Shown piece by piece: positions 24,011-33,136 of a DNA stretch of 64,000 bases (its first letter is position 1; each line of letters opens with the position of its first letter). Source of the stretch: Flavipsychrobacter sp. (GTDB lineage: Bacteria; Bacteroidota; Bacteroidia; Chitinophagales; Chitinophagaceae); assembly GCA_017849575.1 (NCBI GenBank), contig JAFIGV010000019.1:62001-126000 (forward strand). The letters run 5' to 3'. A program made the position numbers and the translations under genes. The notes under the pieces are model-generated. The model searched no databases. It was not told where the DNA came from and saw nothing but the letters and a program-made list of their open reading frames with translations.

Positions 24011-25132
24011 TTGGGGCTTATCAGATTGTTACTTGCTATCGCAGTAGTTTTTGCCCATACTGAACCTATTCTCGGGATACGGCTCACTGGTGGTCAGGCA
24101 GCAGTTCAGGCATTCTATATTATTTCCGGTTTTTACATGGCGATGATCTTGTCTGAAAAGTATGTTGGACCCGGGGCAGCAAAAGTGTTTTGGTTAAACC
24201 GTTTTCTAAAATTATTTCCGGTATATTGGTTTGTTTTAATTGCCACGGTGTTGATTTCGATAGGTTACGGAGTTTTTACACATAATTTCTTGGTCCTTCA
24301 GCCTCTGATTTCTTCCTTTCCACACCTTAGTTCCACTACGAAAGTATTTCTGTTTTTTTCTAATTCCGCTTTATTTGGTCAAGATCTAGCTATGTTCCTC
24401 GGACTGAATAATGCCGGAAATCTTTACTTTATAAGAGATTTTCGATTGAGCAGCCCGCCTGTTTATTCCTTTCTTTTTGTCCCTCAGGCCTGGACTATTG
24501 AAATTGAAATGCTTTTCTATCTCCTTGCTCCTTTCCTTGTAAAATTGCGTACCCGGTACCTACTAAGCGGCATTTTCATATTGTTGCTGATAAGAATATA
24601 TTTCTATAGGGTACTTGGATTGAGTTTTGATCCATGGACTTACCGATTTTTTCCACTTGAGCTCACATTCTTCTTTTCTGGCATCCTCTCATTTCGACTT
24701 TTTGGTTTTATTCAAAAAAAAGCAATAATCGAATATGAAGGATATTTCCTGGGTTTTATCCTGTGTTTTGTCCTAACGTATCAGTTCATTCCTTCGTTTG
24801 GGTATCTAAAGCAAGCATTTTTTTACTTCGCAGTTTTTCTAAGCATTCCGTTTATTTTCAATAAGACTAAAAGAAGTTCTTTCGATAGACAAATTGGTGA
24901 GCTCTCTTATCCGGTTTATCTTTCGCATTTTTTAATTATTAGAGTATTTTCCTTGTTTCTTGAATTAGACAACCCATTTTCGGGAGTTTGGGTTTTAACT
25001 TCAACCTTATTATTTAGTTTGATCGTCAACAGATTTATTACGCGAAATTTGGAGAAACTTAGAGTCAAGAAGTTGGCTACACTTGTTGTCCCTGGAAATA
25101 GCGATACTAATTTACACATTAAGGGTTTGTGA
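24011..25132 (+). CDS. Acyltransferase 3 family membrane O-acyltransferase
   Basis: This OafA/acyltransferase-3 protein has about ten helices and usually O-acetylates sugars of surface glycans. The conserved first-helix histidine is present (VVFAHTEP, His16). A lumenal/cytoplasmic loop reads WLNRFLKLFPVYW, the R-x-x-R-L-x-P-x-Y family motif in a variant form. The PQAWTIEIEMLFYLLAPF segment is the W-S/T-L-x-x-E-x-x-F-Y motif. The start is a TTG (24011); no ATG is available upstream before an in-frame stop, and the reading frame begins right at the family's usual first residues. The gene ends 12 bp before the orphan wzm fragment. Confidence 0.85.
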   Translation: MGLIRLLLAIAVVFAHTEPILGIRLTGGQAAVQAFYIISGFYMAMILSEKYVGPGAAKVFWLNRFLKLFPVYWFVLIATVLISIGYGVFTHNFLVLQPLISSFPHLSSTTKVFLFFSNSALFGQDLAMFLGLNNAGNLYFIRDFRLSSPPVYSFLFVPQAWTIEIEMLFYLLAPFLVKLRTRYLLSGIFILLLIRIYFYRVLGLSFDPWTYRFFPLELTFFFSGILSFRLFGFIQKKAIIEYEGYFLGFILCFVLTYQFIPSFGYLKQAFFYFAVFLSIPFIFNKTKRSSFDRQIGELSYPVYLSHFLIIRVFSLFLELDNPFSGVWVLTSTLLFSLIVNRFITRNLEKLRVKKLATLVVPGNSDTNLHIKGL

Positions 25133-25144
25133 ATAGATCGTTTT

Positions 25145-25193
25145 TGGGAATGCTTATTTTCAGCAAGGTAGAAAGGAGCTTTATGGATACGGT
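25145..25193 (+). repeat. 49-bp direct repeat, orphan copy of the wzm 3' end
   Basis: An exact copy of 19131-19179, without the rest of wzm. In the wzm frame it reads GMLIFSKVERSFMDT and then runs on to an unrelated stop at 25207-25215. It marks the downstream edge of the AT-rich block 19184-25144. The 148 bp that follow (25194-25341) show no gene. Confidence 0.9.
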
Positions 25194-25341
25194 AGATAAT
25201 ATAGTCCTACAATAGTGTAAAAGGCTACAGCGCGGTTTCCCTTCACCGACTTGTAGATCATTAACATTGTTAAAGGTTACAGCCTGATGTCCGCATTCGT
25301 AGGTGATTACTGTGACTAAGCGTTTTCTTAATATATAAATT

Positions 25342-26157
25342 ATGAACATTATAAGGCTGCTGCAAACAAATTTTTTTAAGCTAATATACAGGTTTAGGAA
25401 TATCAAAGATTCTCGAATGCACAGGAACTCCTATTCTTGCCCCCTATGCGATAGTAATTTGAAATGTTTTCTGCCGCTAAGCTCAGTTTATTTTAAGCAT
25501 CTAAATGACAACCAGTACATACATTCCATTTTTCAGTTTGAAACGCTTAATATTGATCAGTACGAATGCCCGGTGTGTGGTTCGTCAGACCGCGACCGTT
25601 TATATTATCTATTTTTAAGAAACTCGTTAAAGACTCTCAAAGCTCCCAAAAGGCTGAAGCTACTTGATATTGCACCTGCCCAGCAGTTGAGAGAAAAGCT
25701 TTCGAAATTGGAGAGCATAGAATACAGGTGTGCTGATTTAAACCGCGAAGATGTAGATGATAGGGTGGATGTTACTGACATGTCTCTGTATCAGGCCAAT
25801 GCATTTGACATAATTATTTGTTCGCACGTTCTGGAGCATGTTGACGACGACGCCAAGGCCTTGTCTGAGTTATACCGAATATTGAAACCAGATGGTTGGG
25901 GTATTGTTATGGTTCCTGTTAATTTAGGACTTTCAGACACTTATGAGAATAAGAAGATTGTCACCGAAGCAGAAAGATGGAAACACTTTGCTCAGCATGA
26001 CCATCTGAGAACATATTCTAAAAAAGGCTTCACTTCGCGATTGAAGGACGCTGGATTTGATGTAGAAGAGTTCGACCATAAGTATTTTGGTCTAGAAAAT
26101 TTTATAACACATGGCATTCATCCACGCTCTGTATTGTATATAGTTAGTAAAAAATGA
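25342..26157 (+). CDS. SAM-dependent methyltransferase with N-terminal zinc-ribbon-like segment
   Basis: Residues 30-82 hold two CxxC pairs (Cys33/Cys36 and Cys76/Cys79) like a zinc-binding cap. A class I methyltransferase follows: LKLLDIAPAQQLREKL (motif I variant), YRCADLN, and FDIIICSHVLEHVDDD with LSELYRILKPDGWGIVMVPV (motifs IV-VI of the Methyltransf_11 group). It probably methylates a sugar or glycan, but the acceptor is unknown. It overlaps the next aminotransferase gene by 4 bases (ATGA). Confidence 0.82.
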   Translation: MNIIRLLQTNFFKLIYRFRNIKDSRMHRNSYSCPLCDSNLKCFLPLSSVYFKHLNDNQYIHSIFQFETLNIDQYECPVCGSSDRDRLYYLFLRNSLKTLKAPKRLKLLDIAPAQQLREKLSKLESIEYRCADLNREDVDDRVDVTDMSLYQANAFDIIICSHVLEHVDDDAKALSELYRILKPDGWGIVMVPVNLGLSDTYENKKIVTEAERWKHFAQHDHLRTYSKKGFTSRLKDAGFDVEEFDHKYFGLENFITHGIHPRSVLYIVSKK

Positions 26158-27233
26158 TTAACGTTACCAAACCATTTTTTCCTCGCCAGGATCTATTTCA
26201 AAGATATATCGACGGCATCTGGCAAAGAGGATGGATTACTAATCATGGACCGCTCGTTAATGAGCTAGAATTACGCCTTAAAGAATATCTTAACGTGCCA
26301 CATTTACTTTATCTGAATAATGGGACAATCGCTATTCAGATTGCAATAAAAGCACTCGAGTTACATGGTGAAGTTATCACTACTCCATTCTCCTACGTAG
26401 CTACAACTTCTTCCTTGGTTTGGGAGAACTGTACACCGGTTTTTGCCGATATTGATCCAGATTCCCTAAATATTGATCCGGTTTCTGTAGAGTCCTTAAT
26501 TACGGATCGGACCACTGGTATTTTGGCCACTCATGTTTTCGGAAACCCCTGCGATGTTGAAGCCCTGAAGAAAATCGCCGATCAGCACAAACTAAAGATA
26601 ATCTATGACGCTGCTCATTGTTTCGGCACAACATATAAAGGTGCGCCCATTTTTAATTATGGGGATATAAGCACAACGAGTTTCCATGCCACCAAACTCT
26701 TCCATACAGCCGAGGGCGGAGCCGTCTTTACACAGAATGCCGAATTGTTAAAGAAGATGGCTTATCTCCGAAATTTTGGACATGAAACACCGACAAGTTT
26801 TGCAATGGTGGGAATAAACGGAAAGAATAGCGAGTTGCACGCAGCAGTGGGATTGAGCCTTCTGCCTCATATTGGTGAAATATTATCTAAACGAAAAGAA
26901 CAATATAAATACTACAACGATAAGCTTTGCAACCTTCAGGTCGAACGCCAGAAGCTGGTTGATCCAGAGGGATATAATTATAGTTATTATCCCATTCTGT
27001 TTTCAAGTGAGGGGCTGCTTGAAAGATCGATAGCAGAACTTAATAAGTATAATATTTTCCCGAGGAGATATTTTTACCCATCGCTAAATAGACTTGGATA
27101 CGTGGAGCGACAAGACTGTCCTGTATCCGAATCTATTTCCAGCAGGATATTATGCCTTCCTTTATTCCACGATTTATCGGAAGAAGAAATCGACATGATT
27201 GCTCGACTTCTTTTGAGAGTCCAGAACAATTAA
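26154..27233 (+). CDS. vioA: VioA-like aminotransferase (dTDP-4-amino-4,6-dideoxyglucose transaminase)
   Basis: This DegT-family PLP enzyme probably makes dTDP-Qui4N from dTDP-4-keto-6-deoxyglucose. Motifs: NVTKPFFPR, LNNGTIAIQIA, ITTPFSYVATTSSLVWE, ATHVFGNPCDVE, IYDAAHCFGTTYKG, and the PLP lysine Lys181 in SFHATKLFHTAEGG, which is the VioA form of this motif. Length 359 is normal. The next gene is a formyltransferase of the VioF type, supporting Qui4N as the product. The aminotransferase family is firm; the gluco rather than galacto product rests on the motif and neighbour. Confidence 0.87.
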   Translation: MINVTKPFFPRQDLFQRYIDGIWQRGWITNHGPLVNELELRLKEYLNVPHLLYLNNGTIAIQIAIKALELHGEVITTPFSYVATTSSLVWENCTPVFADIDPDSLNIDPVSVESLITDRTTGILATHVFGNPCDVEALKKIADQHKLKIIYDAAHCFGTTYKGAPIFNYGDISTTSFHATKLFHTAEGGAVFTQNAELLKKMAYLRNFGHETPTSFAMVGINGKNSELHAAVGLSLLPHIGEILSKRKEQYKYYNDKLCNLQVERQKLVDPEGYNYSYYPILFSSEGLLERSIAELNKYNIFPRRYFYPSLNRLGYVERQDCPVSESISSRILCLPLFHDLSEEEIDMIARLLLRVQNN

Positions 27234-27251
27234 TAGTCGCCTTAATTTATA

Positions 27252-27968
27252 ATGAAAGTTCTTGTAGTAACAGATAATATTCAACTTTACACTGCTTTCA
27301 AAGAAATTTTGAAAGATGCTAAGTATGATTGCTACAATGTCGAATTTGCATGTAGCAATGAGTCACCTCTTAGAGGTCTCACAGACGTTCATCATATTTC
27401 CATAAAGGAAAAACTCGACGTTTTGATATCAACCTATCAGTTGATCATTTCTTTACATTGTAAACAGCTTTTTCCTGAAAAGTTAGTAAAGTGTGTAAGG
27501 TGCATTAATGTTCATCCAGGATTTAATCCATATAACCGTGGCTGGTTTCCACAGGTTTTTTCAATTCTCAACGGCAAACCTCTTGGCGCGACAATTCATG
27601 TAATTGACGAACTTTTGGATCATGGACCGATTATCGTACAAGAGAAAGTCCCAGTCTTTGCATGGGACACTTCAATCTCAGCCTATAATCGGGTTATTAA
27701 AAAAGAAATAGAACTGCTAAAGGAGTGGCTTCCTGATATACTTTCAGGTAATTACCAGGCCAGCCATTGTTCCGAATCGGGAAATATCAACTTGAAAAAA
27801 GACTATAATGCATTATGTGAACTTGATATGTCTGCTTCGACTACAATGAAAGATTGTTTGGATAAGCTTAGAGCGCTTACCCACGGCGACTATAAGAACG
27901 CTTATTTCATAGACAAAGTAACCGGAAAGAAGGTATTTGTAGCTTTGGAACTCAAAGTAGAGGAATGA
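27252..27968 (+). CDS. vioF: VioF-like dTDP-4-amino-sugar N-formyltransferase
   Basis: This N10-formyl-tetrahydrofolate-dependent formyltransferase acts on dTDP-Qui4N. The catalytic Asn-His-Asp set is visible: Asn86 and His88 in CINVHPGFNPYNRGWFPQVF, and Asp123 in LLDHGPI. The HPGFNPYNRGWFPQVF stretch with GATIHVID is characteristic of sugar formyltransferases such as VioF/QdtF. The C-terminal part (about 170-238) is the small accessory domain. It follows the VioA-like gene by 18 bp and precedes wzt by 9 bp. Confidence 0.88.
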   Translation: MKVLVVTDNIQLYTAFKEILKDAKYDCYNVEFACSNESPLRGLTDVHHISIKEKLDVLISTYQLIISLHCKQLFPEKLVKCVRCINVHPGFNPYNRGWFPQVFSILNGKPLGATIHVIDELLDHGPIIVQEKVPVFAWDTSISAYNRVIKKEIELLKEWLPDILSGNYQASHCSESGNINLKKDYNALCELDMSASTTMKDCLDKLRALTHGDYKNAYFIDKVTGKKVFVALELKVEE

Positions 27969-27977
27969 TGATAAACA

Positions 27978-29309
27978 ATGACAAATGTTCCAAATAAAAT
28001 GGGGAATATAGCAATCGAAGTTGAAAATTTGTCGAAGCAATACCGCTTGGGAGAGGTAGGAACTGGTAGTCTAAGCCACGATATAAATCGGCTCTGGTAT
28101 AAGTTGAGAGGAAAAGATGATCCTTATCTAAGGCTTGGGGAAGAAAACGACCGAACTAAAAAAGGTCTAAGCGATTATGTATGGGCGCTTCGTGATATCA
28201 ATTTTAATGTGAAGCATGGTGAGGTGCTGGGGATTATTGGCCGCAATGGCGCAGGCAAGTCCACCTTATTAAAGATACTCAGCCGCACTACCAAGCCCAC
28301 TACCGGTAGTATAAAGATCAAAGGGCGTGTAGCCTCGTTGCTCGAAGTCGGCACGGGCTTTCATCCTGAGCTAAGCGGTCGGGATAATATTTTTCTCAAT
28401 GGTGCCATCTTGGGCATGACCAAGGCGGAGATCAAAAGCAAGTTTGATGAGATTGTTGATTTTGCCGGCGTGGAAAAGTACATTAGTACACCCGTGAAGC
28501 GCTACTCGTCCGGCATGTATGTGCGGCTGGCTTTTGCCGTAGCAGCACACTTGGAGCCTGAAATTCTGATTGTGGATGAAGTGCTCGCTGTAGGCGATGC
28601 CGAATTTCAAGCGAAGGCACTGGGTAAAATGAAAGATGTTAGTAACTCTCAAGGTCGTACAGTGCTATTTGTAAGCCACAATATGGAGGCGATTCAGAAT
28701 CTGTGTGAGAGAGCAGTCCTGTTGAATCAGGGAAGAATTGCTTCAAATGATAGTGTAAAGTCAGTCTTAACTCACTATTATTCGACAAGTCAAAAGTCAC
28801 GACGATCAGTTTCTTATGCTCTTGACTCTGCTCCTGAAATGAATGGGTTTAGGTTGCTTGCTGCTCAAGTGACCTTGGATGGTGATTCTGATCGACAAAT
28901 AACAGTAGACGATTCCTTTTTTCTCAAGTTTCGTATAGAAGTCTTCCGAGAAAAGTTGTCCAATCTCGATATCACTTTCCACATGGTAGATGAAAGAGGT
29001 ATTCTAATATATGTTGGATCTACGATCTGGTCTCATTCACAAAAATTCAAGAGGGGTTATATGTGTGCGACTTGTTTTCTACCAGGGGGAGTGTTCAATC
29101 ACGGGCATTATACGATAACTGAATTGATTATTGTCGAAAATAAGGGGAATGCAATTGCGGGATTCAAAGATGTTTTGGAGTTTGATATTATCCCGAATAG
29201 GCAGGAGAATTTCGTTGGATTAATGGAAGAAAAGCAAGGTGTTTTAAAGCTAAAACAAGTACAATGGGAGCTAAACAGCAGCGAAAACGGAGAAATTCTA
29301 TGGAGATAA
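27978..29309 (+). CDS. wzt: Polysaccharide ABC exporter ATPase (Wzt-like), first copy
   Basis: The ATPase domain (about 10-270) has Walker A GRNGAGKST, the Q-loop region, signature YSSGMYVRLAF, Walker B EILIVDEVLAVGD and the switch His in LFVSHNM. A C-terminal domain (about 280-435) is of the Wzt_C type that recognises the glycan end in ABC-dependent O-antigen export. The ATPase half is very similar to the second Wzt (44839) at protein level, while the C-terminal domains differ. That fits two different glycan ends or allele replacement. The gene overlaps the next one by 10 bp. Confidence 0.93.
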   Translation: MTNVPNKMGNIAIEVENLSKQYRLGEVGTGSLSHDINRLWYKLRGKDDPYLRLGEENDRTKKGLSDYVWALRDINFNVKHGEVLGIIGRNGAGKSTLLKILSRTTKPTTGSIKIKGRVASLLEVGTGFHPELSGRDNIFLNGAILGMTKAEIKSKFDEIVDFAGVEKYISTPVKRYSSGMYVRLAFAVAAHLEPEILIVDEVLAVGDAEFQAKALGKMKDVSNSQGRTVLFVSHNMEAIQNLCERAVLLNQGRIASNDSVKSVLTHYYSTSQKSRRSVSYALDSAPEMNGFRLLAAQVTLDGDSDRQITVDDSFFLKFRIEVFREKLSNLDITFHMVDERGILIYVGSTIWSHSQKFKRGYMCATCFLPGGVFNHGHYTITELIIVENKGNAIAGFKDVLEFDIIPNRQENFVGLMEEKQGVLKLKQVQWELNSSENGEILWR

Positions 29310-30196
29310 TTCCCTGTGTCGTTTTGGCGTATTGCAATTTCGATCTGATAAAAGAAACCATAGATTACCTTACAACTACGCGGAAGTTTAAAATCTACGT
29401 AATTGAAAATTGGTCTGATTCTACCGAGAAAGTAATTAAGCCATTTTTGCTTTCACTTCTTGAATCCGGATCAATTTATAAGTATGTGTTGATGCACCAA
29501 AATGTAAGCAACAATGCTTACGAACAATTCTTTGATAAAGAAATTTTTGATCATTTTGATGCACCTTACATTTTGATTACCGATGGTGATATTGTTCCTG
29601 AATCAATGAATGAGGAATGGTTGGAGGAGCAAATAACAATACTAACAAATCATAAAGACGTAGGATCATGTGGGATCAACTTAAGCGCTAAAAACTTGCC
29701 GTCGAATGTCTCCTATTTTGCTAATAACAAGGACGAAGCTTACAATTGCTCAAACTGGGTGCCGGATGTGTACGGTAAACATTTCGAGGATTATGTTGAA
29801 GCTGGTACTGGGCTTCATTTTTGGTTGAGTCCCATGGACAACTTCAAGAGTTTTTTACAGTGGAGAAAAAAAGGGTCACACCGTTTCATCGATCATAATA
29901 TTAAATGGTACTACAATCAAGTGCTACATAAACGGTGGGTTATTACAAAAAGAAATTATGGAATTCATCTCACTTGGACCATTTATCAAGATGAGCATCA
30001 CCCTTATACACAAATGAAAATAAATAAATCATTTGCAGAGACCTGGCAGCATCATAATTATACTTTTTTCACTGAGTATACTAGATCAGGAAAGAGATAT
30101 TATTATCCAGCTAAAGCTTTGAAAGCTGCAATTAGGGTCAAATTTCCAGTAATTCATGCTTTCGCCAAAAAATTGACGAGCCGTTTATGTGTTTAG
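29300..30196 (+). CDS. Putative GT-A glycosyltransferase
   Basis: The N-terminus (IIPCVVLAYCNFDLIKETIDYL) resembles a GT2 Rossmann start, and ILITDGDIVPES gives a D-x-D metal motif. About 30 residues later a conserved-looking GSCGINLSAKNL follows, with EAGTGLHFWLSP near the acceptor site. The C-terminal third is basic. ATG at 29300 overlaps the wzt stop; a longer start at 29264 would add 12 residues inside wzt. GT class is likely, exact family not recognised. Confidence 0.68.
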   Translation: MEIIPCVVLAYCNFDLIKETIDYLTTTRKFKIYVIENWSDSTEKVIKPFLLSLLESGSIYKYVLMHQNVSNNAYEQFFDKEIFDHFDAPYILITDGDIVPESMNEEWLEEQITILTNHKDVGSCGINLSAKNLPSNVSYFANNKDEAYNCSNWVPDVYGKHFEDYVEAGTGLHFWLSPMDNFKSFLQWRKKGSHRFIDHNIKWYYNQVLHKRWVITKRNYGIHLTWTIYQDEHHPYTQMKINKSFAETWQHHNYTFFTEYTRSGKRYYYPAKALKAAIRVKFPVIHAFAKKLTSRLCV

Positions 30197-31149
30197 TTTC
30201 AATTTGTGTTGTTACGTATAACCAGGAACGTTTTATTGAGCAAGCTCTGGAAGGAATCTTTGCTCAGAAATTACCCTCTATTGATTTCGAAATTTTGATT
30301 GCGGATGATTGCTCAACGGACTCAACAAAACAAATTATCGATGCGGCAATCAATAAATATCAGAACGCCGCCAACATAAAAAAAATGTATGGTAGCCACA
30401 ATATTGGATTTGCAAGAAATTTCCTTCGATGCATTTCAAGTGCCACGGGAAAGTATATCGCCATTTGCGAAGGGGACGATTATTGGACTGATTACGAGAA
30501 ACTTAGAAAGCAAATCGACATATTAGAAAGAAAACCAGAAATTGCACTTAGCTTTCATCGTTGTGAGCAAAGGGATGCCACTGGTAAGCTAGTTGGATTA
30601 TCTACACGTCCCGCCGCTTCGGAGTTCGATATTTGCACACTTGCAGAGGCAAATATTATTCCGACGCTCAGCGTAGTCTTTCGAAACAGCCAAACGGCTT
30701 TTCCAGAATGGTATTACAGACTATCAGCTGTAGATTTCCCACTCCATCTCACCACTGCAAGACGTGGGCATGTGCATTATAGCGAGGAAGTCATGGGTGT
30801 ATATCGAACCCACCAAGGCGGTGTCTGGAGCTCAAAATCTAATGTCGATCGCCTTCGGGCAACAATTATCGGGTTGTTGCTTCCTTTGATAGACCACGAA
30901 TTCGATGGAGGTGTCCTGGTGGGCCTCAGAAAAAACCTTACAAGGCATCTTTCTGAATATTTGTCTGAGCACACAAACCCAGGGATAGACACCTTAACTT
31001 TCTTATGTGACGCCGGATTAGATGTGCAAACCCTCCTATTTGTGATCGCAGAATTCTTTAAAGAAAAGGAAGAAAGATACACGCAGCTTTCGAAGCTGAA
31101 ATCTTCAAGTTGGTATAAAGCGGCTAGTTTAGCGAAACGCTTGTTGTAA
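30187..31149 (+). CDS. GT2 glycosyltransferase
   Basis: The protein starts VSICVVTYNQERFIEQALEG and has LIADDCSTDSTKQII, HNIGFARNFLRCI and the EGDDYWTDYEKL segment, all classic for GT2 enzymes of the WcaA/WbbB type. A C-terminal helical part (about 210-320) may bind membrane or partner. It overlaps the previous gene by 10 bp. Sugar specificity cannot be read from the sequence. Confidence 0.86.
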   Translation: MCLVSICVVTYNQERFIEQALEGIFAQKLPSIDFEILIADDCSTDSTKQIIDAAINKYQNAANIKKMYGSHNIGFARNFLRCISSATGKYIAICEGDDYWTDYEKLRKQIDILERKPEIALSFHRCEQRDATGKLVGLSTRPAASEFDICTLAEANIIPTLSVVFRNSQTAFPEWYYRLSAVDFPLHLTTARRGHVHYSEEVMGVYRTHQGGVWSSKSNVDRLRATIIGLLLPLIDHEFDGGVLVGLRKNLTRHLSEYLSEHTNPGIDTLTFLCDAGLDVQTLLFVIAEFFKEKEERYTQLSKLKSSSWYKAASLAKRLL

Positions 31150-31188
31150 TAGTTCATATGAAGCAAATGCCACTACTTTAGAAATAGA

Positions 31189-32166
31189 ATGCGCATTTAC
31201 TATTATTCTCCGACAAACGACAACCGCCCGAGCTGGGGACTCGGCGTAATCCACTACCATGTCGACATCCTTCGTCGTAACGGTTTGGAAGCCTATATCG
31301 TTTACGACCAGGAAAACTTCAAACTTTCATGGCTTGACCTGAAAGTGCCCACACTGTCCATGCGCCAGTTTTTGGCATCAAAACCTACCTCAGAAGACTG
31401 GTTAGTGGTACCGGAAGTAGCCGCAGATAAGGCAGAATTGCAAGTGCCGTGTAGTACCGTGCTTTTCGCTCAGGCTGGTTTTTTTATTTATGAAGGGCTG
31501 CGCTCAGGTAAATCTCCTGAAGAGCTGAACTATAAAGGAGTGATGTATATTATGCCGCATCTTCAAAAAGTGCTCGCAATGATTACAAATCTCCCTTTAT
31601 ACGAAGTTCCTCCTTTTGTAGCACCATACTATTTCGAACAGCGACAACCAACAGAGAGAAAGAAGCGCATCCTATTGTATCCAAAATTTGATAATAGAGA
31701 ATATTACATTTTGAAGCGCTTGCTGGAAAGGCATCTCGGTATTTCTGACAGGAGCCGCTTGCAAAGATTCCTGAAGCCATCGGGATGGGAGCTCGAAGAA
31801 TTGAAAGGGCTTACGCACAAAGAGGTGGCAAAAAAGATGGCAAATTCCACGTTTTTTGTTTCATTAAATACCACCGAAGCGCTCAATACATCTGTACCGG
31901 AAGCAATGGCTACGGGTTGTATTCCGCTTTGCTATGAGGCTTATGGTCCCAAAGATTATCTCATAAATGGTTTCAATAGCTTTGTGTTTGAAAACCACGA
32001 TATATTCGGTTTAGCTCAGAAAATCATCGACCTCGTTCAGAATTTCCCCACCGTTGAGCACACTCTTCTTGCGCACAGAGAAAACGCCAGAAATACGGCT
32101 ATGAAATATACGGTTGAAAACGCTGAAAAGCCTTTGTTAAGGATGTTTACTGATCTTGTCAGATAA
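31189..32166 (+). CDS. GT4-like glycosyltransferase
   Basis: The protein starts MRIYYYSPTNDNRPSWGLG and has a GT-B layout. The C-terminal half carries FFVSLNTTEALNTSVPEAMATGCIPL, where the TSVPEAMATG segment is the GT4-type nucleotide-sugar binding loop. Base composition is richer in GC than in the two genes before it, so a block edge lies near 31150-31189. The stop and next start share one base (TAATG). Confidence 0.75.
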   Translation: MRIYYYSPTNDNRPSWGLGVIHYHVDILRRNGLEAYIVYDQENFKLSWLDLKVPTLSMRQFLASKPTSEDWLVVPEVAADKAELQVPCSTVLFAQAGFFIYEGLRSGKSPEELNYKGVMYIMPHLQKVLAMITNLPLYEVPPFVAPYYFEQRQPTERKKRILLYPKFDNREYYILKRLLERHLGISDRSRLQRFLKPSGWELEELKGLTHKEVAKKMANSTFFVSLNTTEALNTSVPEAMATGCIPLCYEAYGPKDYLINGFNSFVFENHDIFGLAQKIIDLVQNFPTVEHTLLAHRENARNTAMKYTVENAEKPLLRMFTDLVR

Positions 32167-33059
32167 TGACATGTAGAATATTTACAGTTATTGTTGTATT
32201 CAACGGTAGGAATTGGATTGAGCGATGTCTTGATTCGCTGAAAAAATCTTCCCTGCCGGTTACCCCGGTTGTAATTGACAATGGATCTACTGATGGCAGT
32301 TCTGATTTCATCACAGCTCATTTCTCTGGAATAGTCTTATTAAGACATAAAACTAATCTTGGCTTTGGAGCAGCCAATAATCTTGGTCTTAACTATGCAC
32401 TGGAGCAAAAGGCAGACTATGTTCTCCTCCTCAATCAGGACGCCTGGATAGCCGAAGACATGCTTCAAAAGATGATAGCAGCTTTCCATAACCATCCGAA
32501 CTATGGTTTATTAAGTCCATTTCATCTAAACTATGACGGGACGGCGACGGAACGGTATTTCGAAGAATGGGTATTGAAGCACTATACACAAGGTTACGAA
32601 GCGTATACCCGACGCAGAGAGCAGCCAGAGGTTTTGCCGTGTACCTTCGTACATGCAGCCTGCTGGTTAATTCCACTATCCACTATCCAAACTGTTGGCG
32701 GCTTCGACCCGGTATTTTTTCATTATGGAGAAGACAATGATTTCATACAACGTCTCCAGTCAAGGGGGTTGGTGGCAGGAATAGTGCCGTCTGCCACGGT
32801 TTATCATTATGGTACAAACGATGGGCTGGTAGAGCCACAAAAAAATGTCCGGCATCTTACGAATCAGATATTGCTTCGGATCAAAAATCCTGAAGCTTCC
32901 CATGCAGGAGCCCTGTTTTTATTTCTGAAACAATTTCTGAAAGTAATGATGAAGGGTCCAAATACCCCATCGGGTAAAGCATACCAGGCAGTTTTTTATT
33001 TGCTGCCCAGGCTCTTGCATTCACGTATCCGGCAAAAGAATGACGGAGCTTTTTTATAG
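32166..33059 (+). CDS. GT2 glycosyltransferase, rhamnosyltransferase (WbbL/RfbF) type
   Basis: Motifs are FTVIVVFNGRNWIERCLDSL, VVIDNGSTDGS, HKTNLGFGAANNLG and YVLLLNQDAW (metal site N-Q-D), then GGFDPVFFHYGEDNDF. This is the usual pattern of rhamnosyltransferase-like GT2 enzymes. Rhamnose as donor is a family tendency rather than proven. It is translationally coupled to the GT4-like gene upstream. Confidence 0.88.
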   Translation: MTCRIFTVIVVFNGRNWIERCLDSLKKSSLPVTPVVIDNGSTDGSSDFITAHFSGIVLLRHKTNLGFGAANNLGLNYALEQKADYVLLLNQDAWIAEDMLQKMIAAFHNHPNYGLLSPFHLNYDGTATERYFEEWVLKHYTQGYEAYTRRREQPEVLPCTFVHAACWLIPLSTIQTVGGFDPVFFHYGEDNDFIQRLQSRGLVAGIVPSATVYHYGTNDGLVEPQKNVRHLTNQILLRIKNPEASHAGALFLFLKQFLKVMMKGPNTPSGKAYQAVFYLLPRLLHSRIRQKNDGAFL

Positions 33060-33136
33060 ATCTGAACCCTTACCGGGAAATAGAATGGCTGTATTTCTTT
33101 TAACAAGGTTCCTGTGACTTTACAGAAAAAAATCTA

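Noticed and set aside
23893-24060. Short plus-strand frame from an ATG at 23893
   Set aside because: It overlaps the acyltransferase in another frame and is low in pattern. The TTG start at 24011 fits the family much better.
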